Assembly (NCBI GenBank): GCA_946699065.1
Contig: CAMPDV010001310.1
Coordinates: forward strand, 54,020 to 118,019
DNA: 64,000 nucleotides
DNA from: Loxodes magnus
Lineage: Eukaryota; Ciliophora; Karyorelictea; Loxodida; Loxodidae
Reading direction: 5' to 3'
Shown here: one piece after another, positions 45,720-57,329 of the stretch
How positions within the stretch are numbered: position 1 is the stretch's first letter
Layout of the letters: every line of letters starts with the position of its first letter
Notes under the pieces: model-generated
Seen by the model: only the letters and a program-made list of their open reading frames with translations
Told to the model about the DNA's origin: nothing
Database searches by the model: none
Made by a program: the position numbers and the translations under genes

Positions 45720-48700
45720 TAATGAGAAAATATTTTATTAGTCTATTTAATTTAAAGACTTAATTTTTTATATTAAGCTTTTAATTCTTAAACATAAAGA
45801 TTATTCTAACCTACTTATTATTTAAACAAATTATCTAAATTTAATTAAAAATTTATGAAAGAGATATACTTGATCAGAAACTTAAACTTTTTATATAAAA
45901 TTAGTTGCTTTTATTAGAATTGTTTAATTCTTAAATTAATTTAGTTATCTAATATCAAGATTTTCATCATCTTTTTATTTAGAAATATTTGATTAAGATT
46001 TAACAAATCAAGTTAAAGTCTAAATTTTAATAATTTTAAGAATTCATTGAAACAATTTAATTTATGCACAAATCTATTAGAAAGCCTTAGTTTATTGAAT
46101 GATTTTTATTTAAAATTAGAATAATGTTGAAAATAATAATAATTATGAATGTATTCTGAATTTCAATAAGTTTAGTTTTATAAATTATGTAATACTTATA
46201 AGTTAAATTTAATTATAAATGTTTGATGGATTATTCATTTTCGCTACTTATTTTTAGAATATAGGCTTTAATATAAACCCGGTTTTCAGCTTTAAGGCTT
46301 AAATTTAAATAACTTTTTGATCTTATTTTAATTCTAAATTAAAGAAAATTAAAAAATGTTAAATTAACTTAATTTTTAGCTATTTGACTATATTGTGAAT
46401 GAAATATATAATATCTTTAGCAACTATTATAAATTAAAAGTTTTAATATCCTTTTACTTTAAGTTAAATAATAATTAGCAGCACTGAATTATCTACCTTA
46501 GTGCAAATTTATAAATTAATATTGGAGATAATCATTTTTAGAATCAAAATTTTCACCTTCTTCTCTTCATATTTTTCTACTCTAATTTTATTTTAAATAA
46601 AATTAATTTTTAATTTTTAAAGACATTGTTATTAAAAATCATTTAAGATTTTTTACATTTTTATGGAACTCTATCTAATTAATTGGTTGTTTCAAATAGA
46701 TAACTAAAATAGATTAAATTTAATGAAAAGTCTATCTTAATTTTATAATTTACATTTATAAGAACTAAGCCATAAATTTATTAAGTATATATCTCTTATT
46801 AAAAATTTAAAGCATCATTATAAATAAAATATGAAATAAGTTCTGACTTAAATATAAATTTATCAACATTTATTAGCATACCTTGAAATATTTTACTAGA
46901 GTATGAATTTTTTTTATTTTGCGAGCCAAAATAATAAATAATTATGATTAATATTTCATGGTAGTGCTTGATCTTTTTCTCAAGGCTTATAAAACATTTC
47001 AGTTAAAAATCTCTTTTCTAAACATTTATTTTTTAGAATTAAATGATTTTAGTATATTCTTCATTAAATTACTTTATATTTTCTTTAGTATAGCTTTTAA
47101 TTAATTTTAATTGAGCTTTTTGTTTTAAAATAAAATTTGGTGATTTTATTACATTTTTTATGCTTTTTTTTATTTTTAATTCATCATTAATAACTAAAAT
47201 ACATTTCTTTGATTAAAGATTTTTTATTTTTCTAATTTTAGATTTGCTTATTTTAGGTGTAATCAAACATCATAAAGTTCAGCGTACTATGACTCTAAAA
47301 ATCGCATAGTAATATGGAAATTTTAATATTTTTCTTCTCAGATTTAAATTTAAAATAATTATCAGAAACTTAATTATTTTCTGGTTAACAATTACGAGGC
47401 GGTGCTGGAACTTTATTTAAAAAATAAATTTTAGTATTATTCGAATTTTTTAACTTTCAGTTTGGAAAAACTTATTGCAATGGCTCTTTTAAAATCCTAA
47501 ATTAAATTAGCTAGGAACATAAAAATAATTGAATGATAAGAATTTTAAATTTTAAGTTGTAGATATTTGTTGTTTCTTTTAGAATGTGATATTTTTCAAT
47601 CTATTTAATCACTTTTTATTTAAGAATGTTTTCATGCTTGAGGAACTGGTAGCTAACTTTTGCTTATTTAGAACAATTTTGTCTTTATTTTTCCATGCTT
47701 ATAAAATGTTATCTTCTGCTCTTAAGGAAAGTAAAAAGATTTCAAGTTATTTTTGAATTAAATAATATGAACATAATGACTTAAAATAACTAATTTGAAG
47801 GTAAAATGCTAAATTAAAGTTGCTTATACACTTAAATTTATTAACTAGGAAAGTTATAATATAGTTTTAAAATTCAATTAATTATTAAGAAAAATATCAA
47901 AATTAAACAATTGATGCTCACAAATTATTAAATACCTTTAAACATATAAGCTCATTTCTCTACCAAAAATAAAAAGCATTGCAAATAAAATAGACTTAAA
48001 ATAAAGAATCACCAACTAGAGATGTAAATAAATAATTTAAATGCATACAATCTTATTTTTAAATTAAATAAAAATAAAGAGTTAAAGATATAATTATTTA
48101 GAAAGAAGACTTGATAAAATCCAAAATTTTAATAGCCTTAAAATTAAAAAAATTTAATTTAGATAATTCTTAATAAATTTTACTTGCTTTTTGATTATAA
48201 AACTTAACTTTAGAATTGCTTTATCATGATGCTTTGAAATAAATTAAGTACTCTTAATAATAATTATAATAAATGAATTATTTCCTTCTATTTTTAATCG
48301 CTTATATACACTTTTTTAATTTTTTGCTAAATTAATAATTAATTATAAAAAAAGTCTATTAACTTACGATTATTTTTATTCCAAAATAAAAAATATTAGT
48401 AACCTGTATCTTAATTCGTTTATTATTATTTTTTTAATATTATTTTTTATCAATTTTCTTTGATTCTACGTATAAAGCTTAAGTTTGTTTTATTTCAAGC
48501 TAAAATACAATCTTTTTAATTTTAGTTTTACATTTTCACATCTTCTTTCTTATTAAATAGTTTTTTATTCTCAAATTCTAGAAGAATGAAAAAATAAATT
48601 TAAATAATTTATAGATAAAATCTCTCTTTAGACTTAGTTATATAATGATTCAAATTTTACTAGGAACATAAGATTAGAATAGATTTATTGTGGTAATATT

Positions 48701-48950
48701 TTTTTAGTTTGAAGCATATTTAAACTATCTCTCTGAGGTTAAAGTGCTAAATATTTGCTACTCATAATCTTAATTTAAATTTATTTTATTTCGTTCAAAG
48801 CTTGACTTTAATATTAAGTTGTAAACAGTTTGTTATTAAATTTAATGAATTTACCTAAAATTAAAAAGTTATTTTAAATCCTAATTTTCTTAGATTTATT
48901 AACTGATTCTTTAAAATATTTAAGAAATATTCTAAACATTTAAAAAATTT
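45720..48950 (+). pseudogene. LRR-like coding relics, scattered
   Basis: Best support near 46,035-46,130: FKNSLKQFNLCTNLLESLSL and LNDFYLKLEQC, a good LRR phrase ending at UGA. A second patch at 48,130-48,240 reads LKLKKFNLDNSQQILLAF and NLTLELLYHDALKQ. Between them I see AT-rich DNA, with some unassigned minus-strand protein-like phrases near 47,000-47,300. It may be one or more decayed LRR genes rather than a single feature. Confidence 0.35.
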
Positions 48951-49299
48951 ATTATTTAATTAGGAAATTAATTTTAAAATAAATATAGCTAAATTTAGAA
49001 ATTAAATAAATCTCATTTGTAATAAAATATATTGATATATTTTAATCATTATAAAATTTTGTAAAGTACATTCATATTCTTTTATTTTTAAATTATATAA
49101 CTATAAAATTTAATTTTTATAAAAATACTTATATTTTCTATGGAAATATTATGATTAATATATTTTAAAATTTCTCATTTAATATCTTTTTCTTGGATTT
49201 TCTTCGAGATTTTATAATGACTTTAATCTGATTATAACTTAATTATGAATTATAAGCAAAGCTATTCGAATTCTTTTAAATAAACTTAGAACCTTATTC

Positions 49300-50420
49300 T
49301 TATTTAATTAAATTAATTTTTAAAGGGAATCAATAGGAGCATCTTGGTGTTAGCAATTCACTAAGAAATAAATAAAGGAAGATGACTAAAAAATAAGAAA
49401 CAAATAATTTAGAAATTTTAAATTTCTATTTATTATAAAATCTAAGATGAATAACTATTTATAGCATTTCAAAAATTAAATATCATTCTCATTTAATAAT
49501 TATTCTTATAAACTTTTTTATTTATTTTATTCTTAATTTTTAATTTTAAAGGTCGATATGTACGAGAAGCAATGAATTTGAAAATTGTGATGTTTGTCTA
49601 TTTTAACCTAAATTTATAATTATCCTGAAATTTCTGCTTTCTAGGGTATTTAAATAAGCAAATATCATTCATACTAATTTAAAAGTTAAAATAAAACTTT
49701 AAGAATATTGATTCTAAATTATTTTATTTTTAAATAACTAAAAGCAATAAAAGCTTTAAAGTACTCTTGTAATAATGAAGAAACAAATTTAAAGAAATAA
49801 GAAGTGAAATAAATTAAGAAGAACTTAGATTATAGTCACTATTATCTTAGTAATCTATTTAAAAATTTCGAAAATGATTACACTTTAAAATACCTCTTGG
49901 AATTAAATTAATAAAATAAATTTAAGAATAGAGCAATTGGATTATTTATTTAATCTTTTGATGTTAGGAAATGTCAATATTATCTATATGGTTCATAAGT
50001 AATTTTATCATAATTTAGTATGCTCTCTTAACTTTTACTCAATCACTCTGAGTAAAAATAGGTAAAAAGCTAAGTTAAAAGAAGGTTAAATTAATAAAAT
50101 TGTTTAAAAAATGTTGGTAACTTAGGATTATAACTCACTTAAATATCAATAATTGATAGTCAACTTAATTATCATAATGAATATATTGATTTATACATAC
50201 AGCTTATATATTATGTTTTATACATTAATATCAAAATTATTAAGATGAATTATGAATAGATATATTTGCTAAAAGCTTAAAATAACTAATTTTATTAATT
50301 TTTTAAAAGAATAGAGAAATTTACTTTGCTGAAAAAACAGAAAATGAAAAGCTAAAGAGTGAAATTAAAATAGCAGTTGCTTGAAAAGTAGAGATATATT
50401 AATTTATAAAATAAATTTTA
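49300..50420 (+). pseudogene. LRR-type gene relic with coiled-coil C-terminus
   Basis: On the + strand in ciliate code: QLDYLFNLLMLGNVNIIYMV near 49,940, NLGLQLTQISIIDSQLN near 50,120, then a basic, Gln/Lys-rich end (FKRIEKFTLLKKQKMKSQRV) to about 50,400. The order of leucine repeats followed by a basic helix is the same as at 7.2-8.9 kb, so the two may be paralogues. Frames are broken. Confidence 0.45.
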
Positions 50421-51050
50421 TTGCCTCATTAAGAATCATATCTTTAGCTATATTTATTACTAGTTTTCCTCCTCTCTGCATTTAACTTTATTTCTTTAAA
50501 TAAGATTCCTTTAAAAAAAATCTATTTTCTCTATCATAATTTTTTCAACTATTAATCTAAATTTATCCAAAGTTTTCTCCTGGCAAAATTTGACAAAGTC
50601 CATTTATAATATGCAGAATACTGACAGGAAGATAATAAAGAAATAAATGCTTAGAATGATTCAATGAATACTGAAAAGAACTCTTCCTAAAGTTCAATTA
50701 TATATTGATTAAAAATGTCAGCAAGTTATTCAAATTTCATAATAAATGCGTTTAATATTTCAGTACTAAAGGATAGAGACTCTTTTCACTTTTTTTAATA
50801 AAGTCTAAGTAATTTTATTAAACTTAAATAAAAATTTAGCTTGCTTAAGAAGAGTTATCCTAAGAGACCTTAGTATCTGGCATCTTTCACCATTAATGCT
50901 ACTTGATGCCTCTTCAATCTTGTCTTCTCTTCTCTTGTCTGTTCTTCACCTATAGAGTACTGAGACTATTTACTAAGCAAGCGAAAATGAATATCACGCA
51001 ATATACATTCCTTAACATGATTTCCTTCTGGATTGCTTGAATTATTCTAC
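50421..51050. other. Spacer with a family B fragment
   Basis: Mostly AT-rich noncoding DNA. The only element seen is the family B fragment at 50,868-50,960. Confidence 0.4.
50868..50960 (-). mobile_element. SINE-like family B fragment
   Basis: The reverse complement matches the middle of family B (GTGAAGAAC, GACAAGAT, GAAAGATGCCAGATACTAAG). Head and tail are missing; about 93 bp remain. Confidence 0.7.
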
Positions 51051-51051
51051 T

Positions 51052-51600
51052 TGCTTAAATCAATATGAAATTTTCAGAGGAGGGTGAGAAGGAAGCTTTA
51101 AGTCAATCATTAATAAGGATATGGATGTTCATTGCAGATTCAAGCTCAACTATGTGTTTTATTAAAAAAGATAAACCCATTCTCTTTTTATAATCATATC
51201 ACCTTAAATTTTATGGGTTTGAATTACCTAAATCTTACAAACTTAGTAATTTCTGGAAAAAAAATTCTTTAAGGGACTAATTACAATTAAACAAGTTGCA
51301 ATTTTTTTATATCAACTTAATATTCGTTATTAGGGATATCTTCAGTGGTAACAGAACATTTTTCACCTAAAGGTATTAATTAATTTGTTATCAATTAAAG
51401 TGAAATATGATTTGAGAAATTAAAAATCTCGAATAATATAGCAGATTAAAGTGGCCAAATATTCAATATATAAAATTCTGAGATTCAAATTGAAGATAGT
51501 AAATTTACTAGCGATGAGGGTCTTATTTTATTTAGCTATTAAAGTAATATTTTGATGAACAATATTCTGGATAAATTATCGAGATGGATAGTTAAAGGAT
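51052..51600 (+). pseudogene. Beta-helix-type host coding relic cut by a LINE
   Basis: From the ATG at 51,052 a ciliate-code frame runs MKFSEEGEKEALSQSLIRIW to about 51,410, and an overlapping frame then reads FEKLKISNNIADQSGQIFNI, QNSEIQIEDSKFTSDEGLIL and QSNILMNN. The latter has the NN.A..G..F.I..S.I.I..S.F.....G repeat of the pectin-lyase-like parallel beta-helix proteins that are abundant in ciliates. It ends where LINE reverse-transcriptase sequence begins near 51,600, and I see no continuation after the LINE. A frame change lies between the two parts. Confidence 0.45.
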
Positions 51601-53458
51601 CGAAAGAGTAACGACCTTTTATACCTAGGCCATATAATAAAAGAAAACATCAGTTTTGAAAAGCAAATGGAGAATAGACTAGTAGCAGCATAAAAGATGT
51701 AAACATGAATACCGAGAAAAATAATAATGAATAAGGGATTAACACCATATAATTCAAAAATATTGTTAAAAACTTTCCTAATCTCAGTTTTCAGTTATGG
51801 GGCAGAAGTGATCCCATATTGCAAATAATTTCTAGGAAAATAAGTGATGGAGCAATTAGAGATGATATAGAAAATATTTCTATAAAACAGATACTCAAAA
51901 GTTTAAGAAAATGAAAAAGCTAAAATTTATACTGAGAAGTTTAGTAATCTTAATCATTTTCCAGTAATTATTTACACTAAGTTGAACAAAGAATTTAGAC
52001 AAGAAATTATCGTTATATTTAATTTAGAACCCAATCCTTAGCTTTGAAAAGATCTTTAAGATCATCACTATCCTATAGATATTCCTACTGTATGTATGGA
52101 GAGTATGATACATTCGAGCACATTTTTAAATGAATATACTATTCTAATATAAGATATTTACTATTGTAAAAGATTGAGAATTATGATTTAAGATGACTTA
52201 TATTATATAATTAAGGTCTTAAACTCCTTTCCTAAGTCTTATTTAGGATATTTAGATTAAAAAATATTTCACAAGAAACTTACGTCAAGAAGACTAGAAT
52301 TATTAGAAATTGAAAAAGCATAAAAGGAAGAAATAAAAGATGAGATTAAACTAAAGTAATTAAAAATTGATAAAATCAAGATTATAATTAAAAGTAATTA
52401 AAAACATTTACTAATGTCTATAATTGAAGAAGCAATTCTTGCAGTTATAGATGTATAAAAACTCTTTAAGTTTAAAGTTTAAATTTAGAAATAATATAGA
52501 GAATATCTTTACGAACAATCATAGATGTCCTTTTTTAAGTGCAAAAGGAGATGTTAGAACACGAATTGCAGTTTATGAAATTTAAACATTGCCTATGACA
52601 AAAAACGTTGAGATTAAGAGGCTAATTAATAGGAAATAAAGGAAAAACAAAAGACTCATTGTTCGATTTTTGTAAAGAAGAGAACTTTATATTTGAATAA
52701 TATTGCATGGCAATAAAATTAGAATTAAGAATTGAGGACAAAAATATTTATAGATGATGGTAAAAATAATTAAAAAGGGAAGAAACATTAATCGTGCAGT
52801 TTGAGAATATAGGATTGCTTAAAAGAAAGACACTTAGTTATGACAAGTAAAAGCCCTTTCTGTAATGATGCAAGAGAAAACGAAAGGCATATAATATAAA
52901 ACTGTTAAGAATACAAAGAAGGAAGATAATAATGTATCTTAAATCTTAGAGCAATAGGAGTAGAGAGATAAGGAATGGAACTATTTGATATAATATGAGG
53001 AACGGCCAAATTCAAGAAATTCATTAGAACCTAAAAAGAGTAAAAAAGAGCTAAAGCTGAATTGATATCAAAAGATTATATCAAAGTATATTAGAAAAAA
53101 GAAAAAAAGGTTATATAGAAAAGAAAATTAAATGAAAAAAAGAAATAAGAAAATATTATAGAGCAGGAAAAGGATAATTTTTATGAGTGTATAAAAGCTT
53201 GATTAAGAAGAAAATAATTAGAAATGAAAATTAGTTAGATATGTAAGAAAAAATAAATTAAGCTCGCAATAAAGATCTAATAAAGTGTAGATAGATAGAA
53301 GACGGAAGAATAAGAGTTAACATTGAGGAAAAAGAGGAAGATATGTAACTAATAAGAGAAGCATTTCTATAAACTGAAGGCTTACTTGAAGAAACAGACA
53401 TATTTTGAGATATGTAAAGAGCTGCGCACCAACGCGTTGCTACGCTCTTTATAACCAT
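51600..53458 (+). mobile_element. 5'-truncated LINE (non-LTR retrotransposon), REP-like
   Basis: Ciliate-code coding for the C-terminal part of a LINE polyprotein. The post-palm region of the reverse transcriptase is recognisable: LLYLGHIIKENISFEKQMEN at 51,612-51,670 (the YLG....L.F..H/QI motif), KILLKTFLISVFSYGAEVIP at about 51,755-51,815, then a long helical stretch. Near 52,848-52,905 is a cysteine/histidine motif (FCNDARENERHIIQNC) like the zinc finger at LINE C-termini, its first Cys replaced by Ser. A Lys/Gln-rich tail runs to about 53,400. The catalytic palm (YADD) and the endonuclease are absent. In-frame UGA codons (for example soon after RLVAAQKMQT) and a frame change near 52,560 show it is dead. 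The 3' end is the hairpin tail at 53,417-53,445. Confidence 0.8.
53417..53458 (+). other. LINE 3' hairpin tail
   Basis: AGCTGCGCACCAACGCGTTG followed by CTACGCTC. This is the same tail found on families B and C (GCACC...GGTGC, CTACGC). In related LINEs the 3' end of the RNA is what the reverse transcriptase recognises, so this is probably the recognition structure. Here the stem can also form as CAAC-GC-GTTG. Confidence 0.7.
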
Positions 53459-54051
53459 ATTTATTATTTATTAAAAAAATTATTTTTTAAGATGATGTGG
53501 ATGTAATTGTGGATGTTTAATGCTTACTCTTATTTTTATGAGATAATTAAAAATATTTTTAGAATGCCCACCATTTTTTTATTTTTTTAAGATATGTTTT
53601 TTTAAAATCTTATATATATATATTTTTTAATAATTTTTTCATGGAATGCCTGTTTAAATTTGTTTTAGATTATTTAATTTCTAATATCTTTTTAGTTATA
53701 AATTGTTCATTCTTCAAAATCACTAGTATATTTTTTTTAACCATCGTATTAAAATTTTTAATATATAGGCATTATGATATTAAATTTTTTAATATTATAT
53801 AATTACATTTTTTTCAAAGCTAAAAAATTTGCTAAAAATTCATTTTTTCTAGTTTGAATTTTTAATTTGTTATTTTTTAGGTTTTTTTATATATACTTGT
53901 TTAATTTTCTTTCCTTTAAAAATAATTATTTATTTCGTTAATTTAAATTTTTAAATTTTAAATTTAATTTTTAAATAATAAAAATAATTTATCAATCTTT
54001 ATTTCAATATAATTAGTTTCTATATACTAAGTTGTTTTTTAATCTTTATAA
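53459..54051. other. AT-rich upstream region of the WD40 gene
   Basis: Follows the LINE tail with a TTATTATTTATT run and contains a short (TA)n at about 53,610. No supported gene. It would hold the promoter of the gene at 54,052, but I recognise no element. Confidence 0.4.
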
Positions 54052-56415
54052 ATGGATAACAATCAGTGTCCAAACTGTAAAAAGCAATTCAATTAAGACA
54101 AGCGAATATACAAATAGTTACCTTGTGGTTGTAGTTCATGTTTAAAGTGTCTTAAAGCAGTTTATTAATTTTATAAAAAAATCGAATGCTTATAACACAA
54201 CTAAGTTTACTACATACAGCCTGAATAGTTATAAGGATACGTAGTTTAACAGCAAGTGTAGTAGTAAATACCAAGACATTAATAGTTTTAATCTGCCGAA
54301 TAAGTAAAGCTTCAAGAATAGTACCAATGGTTACAGGAATTTTAGATTCAAAAATAAAGTTACCACAATGCGATAAAAGATGTAATATAGGACAGTTCTC
54401 AATTTATGCAGAGCATTTAAGCATTATCGTTTCAATAGATATTATAAATTTTAACTGATTAGATTTCTGGTACTAATAATCAGATAAAAAATTTACTTTA
54501 GCGTCTATCTAAGCTTCAGATAGCAAGTGAATTTTAATAATAATCAACAGGTTAATATTAATAATTTCAAGAATTAAATAGTTAATAAGAATTTAATTTA
54601 ATCTTGTAAAAGATAGCTGAGTTAAGAAGTTAGAACTAACAAATGAACATACAAAATCTATAAAATATTGTTCAATCGAGTATGTTCAAGGTATTCAGTT
54701 ATATAAGTTAGAAGTCCAATGGGTAGTAATTAACTCTAAATGAGGCAGAGATGTTAATACAAAACTATTTCAAGCAAATAAATGTAATAAACGAATTGCA
54801 CCAAGTATCAAGCATTGAAGTATAGCCTTTAGTTTAGACCTAACCCTAAATTCAAAAACAATAGTTTGTCAGCAATTATGTAATCTAGGACTTCACAAAT
54901 CTAACGTTTGAAAAACTAAAGCAGATGTTGAATCAGTTAAAACAAGAGAATATAGATATAATAACGTTAAAGTAAAATCCTATAAGTAAACCAGGATTGG
55001 TTAACTAAATTTAAATATTATTGCAATTATCTTAAATAACCGACTAATAACTGCATTAAAAGTTAAGCTATACAATGGAATTATGCAAGTCTTAATAAGG
55101 AGTATCATAAATAGCCTCTAATTCCTTGACTTTACTGAACTTCATGAACTACAATTTCACTTAATAAAACCACTCAAATACTGACTTTACTAACTCAGAC
55201 ATCTCTGACACCACCTTCACTAACTGTAACTTCTAAAACGCAAACCTAACATCAGCTAACCTCCGTAACACTAAGTTCCTTAACTGCGACCTCTCTAACT
55301 CTAACTTAACTTCAATCATCACGGAACACCCTCACATATTCACTGGACACACAAACTCAGTCACTTCAGTTGCCATCTCCTCAGACGCTAACTTAATCTA
55401 AGACTTTCTGGATCATTTGACTCTACCCTAAGACTTTACAATGTCAAGACAGGTACCTGTAAGACCATGAGTGGTCACACTAGTTATGTATCTGCTGTGG
55501 CTATATCCAGTGATTCAGAGTTCATCGTATCGGGAAGTTAGATAATACGGTGAGACTATGGGACGTCAAGACAGGTACCTGTAAGACCATGAGTGGTCAC
55601 ACTAGTTATGTATCTGCTGTGGCTATATCCAGTGATTCAGAGTTCATCGTATCGGAAGTTAGATAATACGGTGAGACTATGGGACGTCAAGACAGGTACC
55701 TGTAAGACCATGAGTGGTCACACTAGTTATGTATCATGCTGTGGCTATATCCAGTGATTCAGAGTTCATCGTATCGGGAAGTGCAGATATCCAGTGATTC
55801 AGACGGTGAGACTATGGGACGTCAAGACAGGTACCTGTAAGACCATGAGTGGTCACACTACATTATGTATCATCTGTGGCTATATCCAGTGATTCCACTT
55901 ACATCATATCTGGATCTTCTGACAAAACTATTCGTTTATGGAACTCTCGAACTCTGTCTTGTACCAATGGTCTTATCGGGACACACCTCTTATGTCTTTT
56001 CGGTAATATTCTCAAGTAACAACAAGTATATCTTATCAGGATCACATGACAAGACAATAAGAATATGAAATATCAATACTGGATAGTGTATCTGTGTATT
56101 AAATGGTCATACAGACAGTGTGGGTAGTTTATCATTATCTAAGGACAACAATTGGTTGGTATCAAGCAATGGATGCATTTGATATAATTATAACTAATCA
56201 AAGACTACAACATTCGAAGATGGAACTTAGGAAGGATATTGAATGGAGTAGACACTAATAACTAATAATAGGTAAGTTCAATTCTAGCAACTATTAATTA
56301 TTTAGATTGACTGAAATAGAATATATGCTGACTATGGCTTATCATTTTAGAATTGTGTAATGGCTAATATTACAATGAGTGTGGAGGACAAATAGAGATA
56401 CATCAAGTGATCTTC
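54052..56415 (+). pseudogene. RING-like zinc finger / pentapeptide / WD40-repeat protein, broken
   Basis: Ciliate code. An open frame of 472 codons runs from the ATG at 54,052 to UGA 55,468-55,470. Residues 6-49 hold Cys/His pairs (CPNC at 6-9, CGCSSCLKC at 25-33, ECLQH at 45-49), a RING or B-box-like zinc finger. Residues 60-360 are Gln-rich and helical. Residues about 377-418 are pentapeptide repeats (TDFTNSDISDTTFTNCNF, then NANLTSANLRNTKFLNCDL). From about residue 428 WD40 repeats begin (GHTNSVTSVAISSDANL). The repeats then continue in shifting frames to about 56,180 (ISGSSDKTIRLWN, SGHTSYVFSV, LNGHTDSVGSLSLSKDN), and a C-terminal stretch (YADYGLSFQNCVMANITMSV) ends near 56,410. In one repeat the expected Trp codon is UGA (IRI-UGA-NINTG). 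Single-base losses in the repeats break the frame several times. Such proteins are typical host genes in Tetrahymena; this copy looks dead unless the indels are sequencing errors. Confidence 0.8.
55441..55865 (+). repeat. Near-identical WD40 repeat units, about 121 bp
   Basis: Three and a half consecutive copies of GTCAAGACAGGTACCTGTAA ... GGTGAGACTATGGGA start at 55,443, 55,563, 55,684 and 55,819. They are identical except for 1-2 bp indels and a scrambled joint at 55,781-55,812, where CAGATATCCAGTGATTCAGA replaces the expected junction. WD40 repeats in one protein normally diverge, so these come from very recent tandem duplication or gene conversion, or from an assembly fault. Confidence 0.85.
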
Positions 56416-56599
56416 AAAGGCTTAACTATTTAATTTTTACATTTAAAAGTTTAAATTTTTCTAAGTCTTTATGTTAGTTATTTTCATTTTCTTATTATTA
56501 TTATTATAAGTAAATTTAAAAAATTTTAAAGTTCTTAATTTTTTCTAAGTCTTTTTATTGAATTTAGTTATTTCGATTATTATTTTTTTTATTTAATTT
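56416..56599. other. AT-rich 3' flank of the WD40 pseudogene
   Basis: Short T-rich spacer with no feature. Confidence 0.4.
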
Positions 56600-57020
56600 T
56601 AAAATCAAGTGTTAGAGAAATTTCAAAATTTTTCTAGCGTTAGAAATTTTTGAGGTCCGTACTAGAGTAAAAATAGTTTTAAATTTTGAAGTGTTAGAAA
56701 ATTTTTTGAAGTATGTACTAGAGTAAAAATATCTAAATTTTAAAATGTTTAAATTTTTTTTTGAAGTGAGTACTAGACTAAAAATTTTAAAATTTTCTAG
56801 TGTAAGGAAATTTTTTGAGTTATGTACTAGAGTTAAAAAAATTTCAGAATTTTCAAGTGTTGGAAAAATTTTTGAGGTATATACTAAAGCAAAAAATTTT
56901 AAAATTTTCTAGTGTAAGGAAATTTTTTGAGTTATGTGCTAGAGCTAAAAAATTTTTAATTTTATATAATAGTCTTAGAATTTTTTTGAGTTGTGTGATA
57001 GCGCAAAGTTTTTTTTTTTA
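56600..57020 (+). repeat. Tandem repeat, about 56-bp unit, seven copies
   Basis: Units contain TTTTTGAGKTATGTACTAGAG followed by AAAAAATTTTAAAATTTTC and TAGTGTTAGAAA. Unit starts fall near 56,646, 56,703, 56,758, 56,812, 56,868, 56,924 and 56,983 (spacings 54-59 bp). Identity between units is about 75-85% by eye. It crosses a standard-code open frame that is not coding. Confidence 0.8.
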
Positions 57021-57147
57021 ATTTATTATAAAATTTAATTACGTTTGTTATAATTTTTAAGTTGCACAATGTGTTTTTACAATAGGAATAATGTAGAATA
57101 CTGCATTTAATGTGCAGCAGATTAAATTTGTATGAGATAGAAGCCCT

Positions 57148-57311
57148 GAAATCGTGAAAAACGTCAAAGCCTTTTTTTGCTCAGCGTTTTACACTATAGG
57201 GCTGAGTTGGGACGGAACAAGCTGGAGGATTTCGGGATTGGTAAAAAGTCAGAAAGGAATAAATTTTTTTAAGAAAAATTTTTAAAGTATAAAAGGTTTT
57301 TGAAAAAAATG
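57148..57311 (+). repeat. Left flanking direct repeat of the 21-bp array
   Basis: Shares with 60,604-60,772 the phrases TTGCTCAGC, TTTTACACT, GGGACGGAACAAGCTG (versus GGACGGAACTAACTG), GGACAGAAAGGAA-type sequence and ATAAAAGGTTTTTGA. About 75% identical by eye over 165 bp. The two copies bracket the 3.1-kb array. Confidence 0.7.
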
Positions 57312-57329
57312 GAAATAAAAAAATTTAAT

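Noticed and set aside
53258-53458. Minus-strand open frame at the end of the LINE
   Set aside because: It is the complement of the LINE coding region and hairpin tail.
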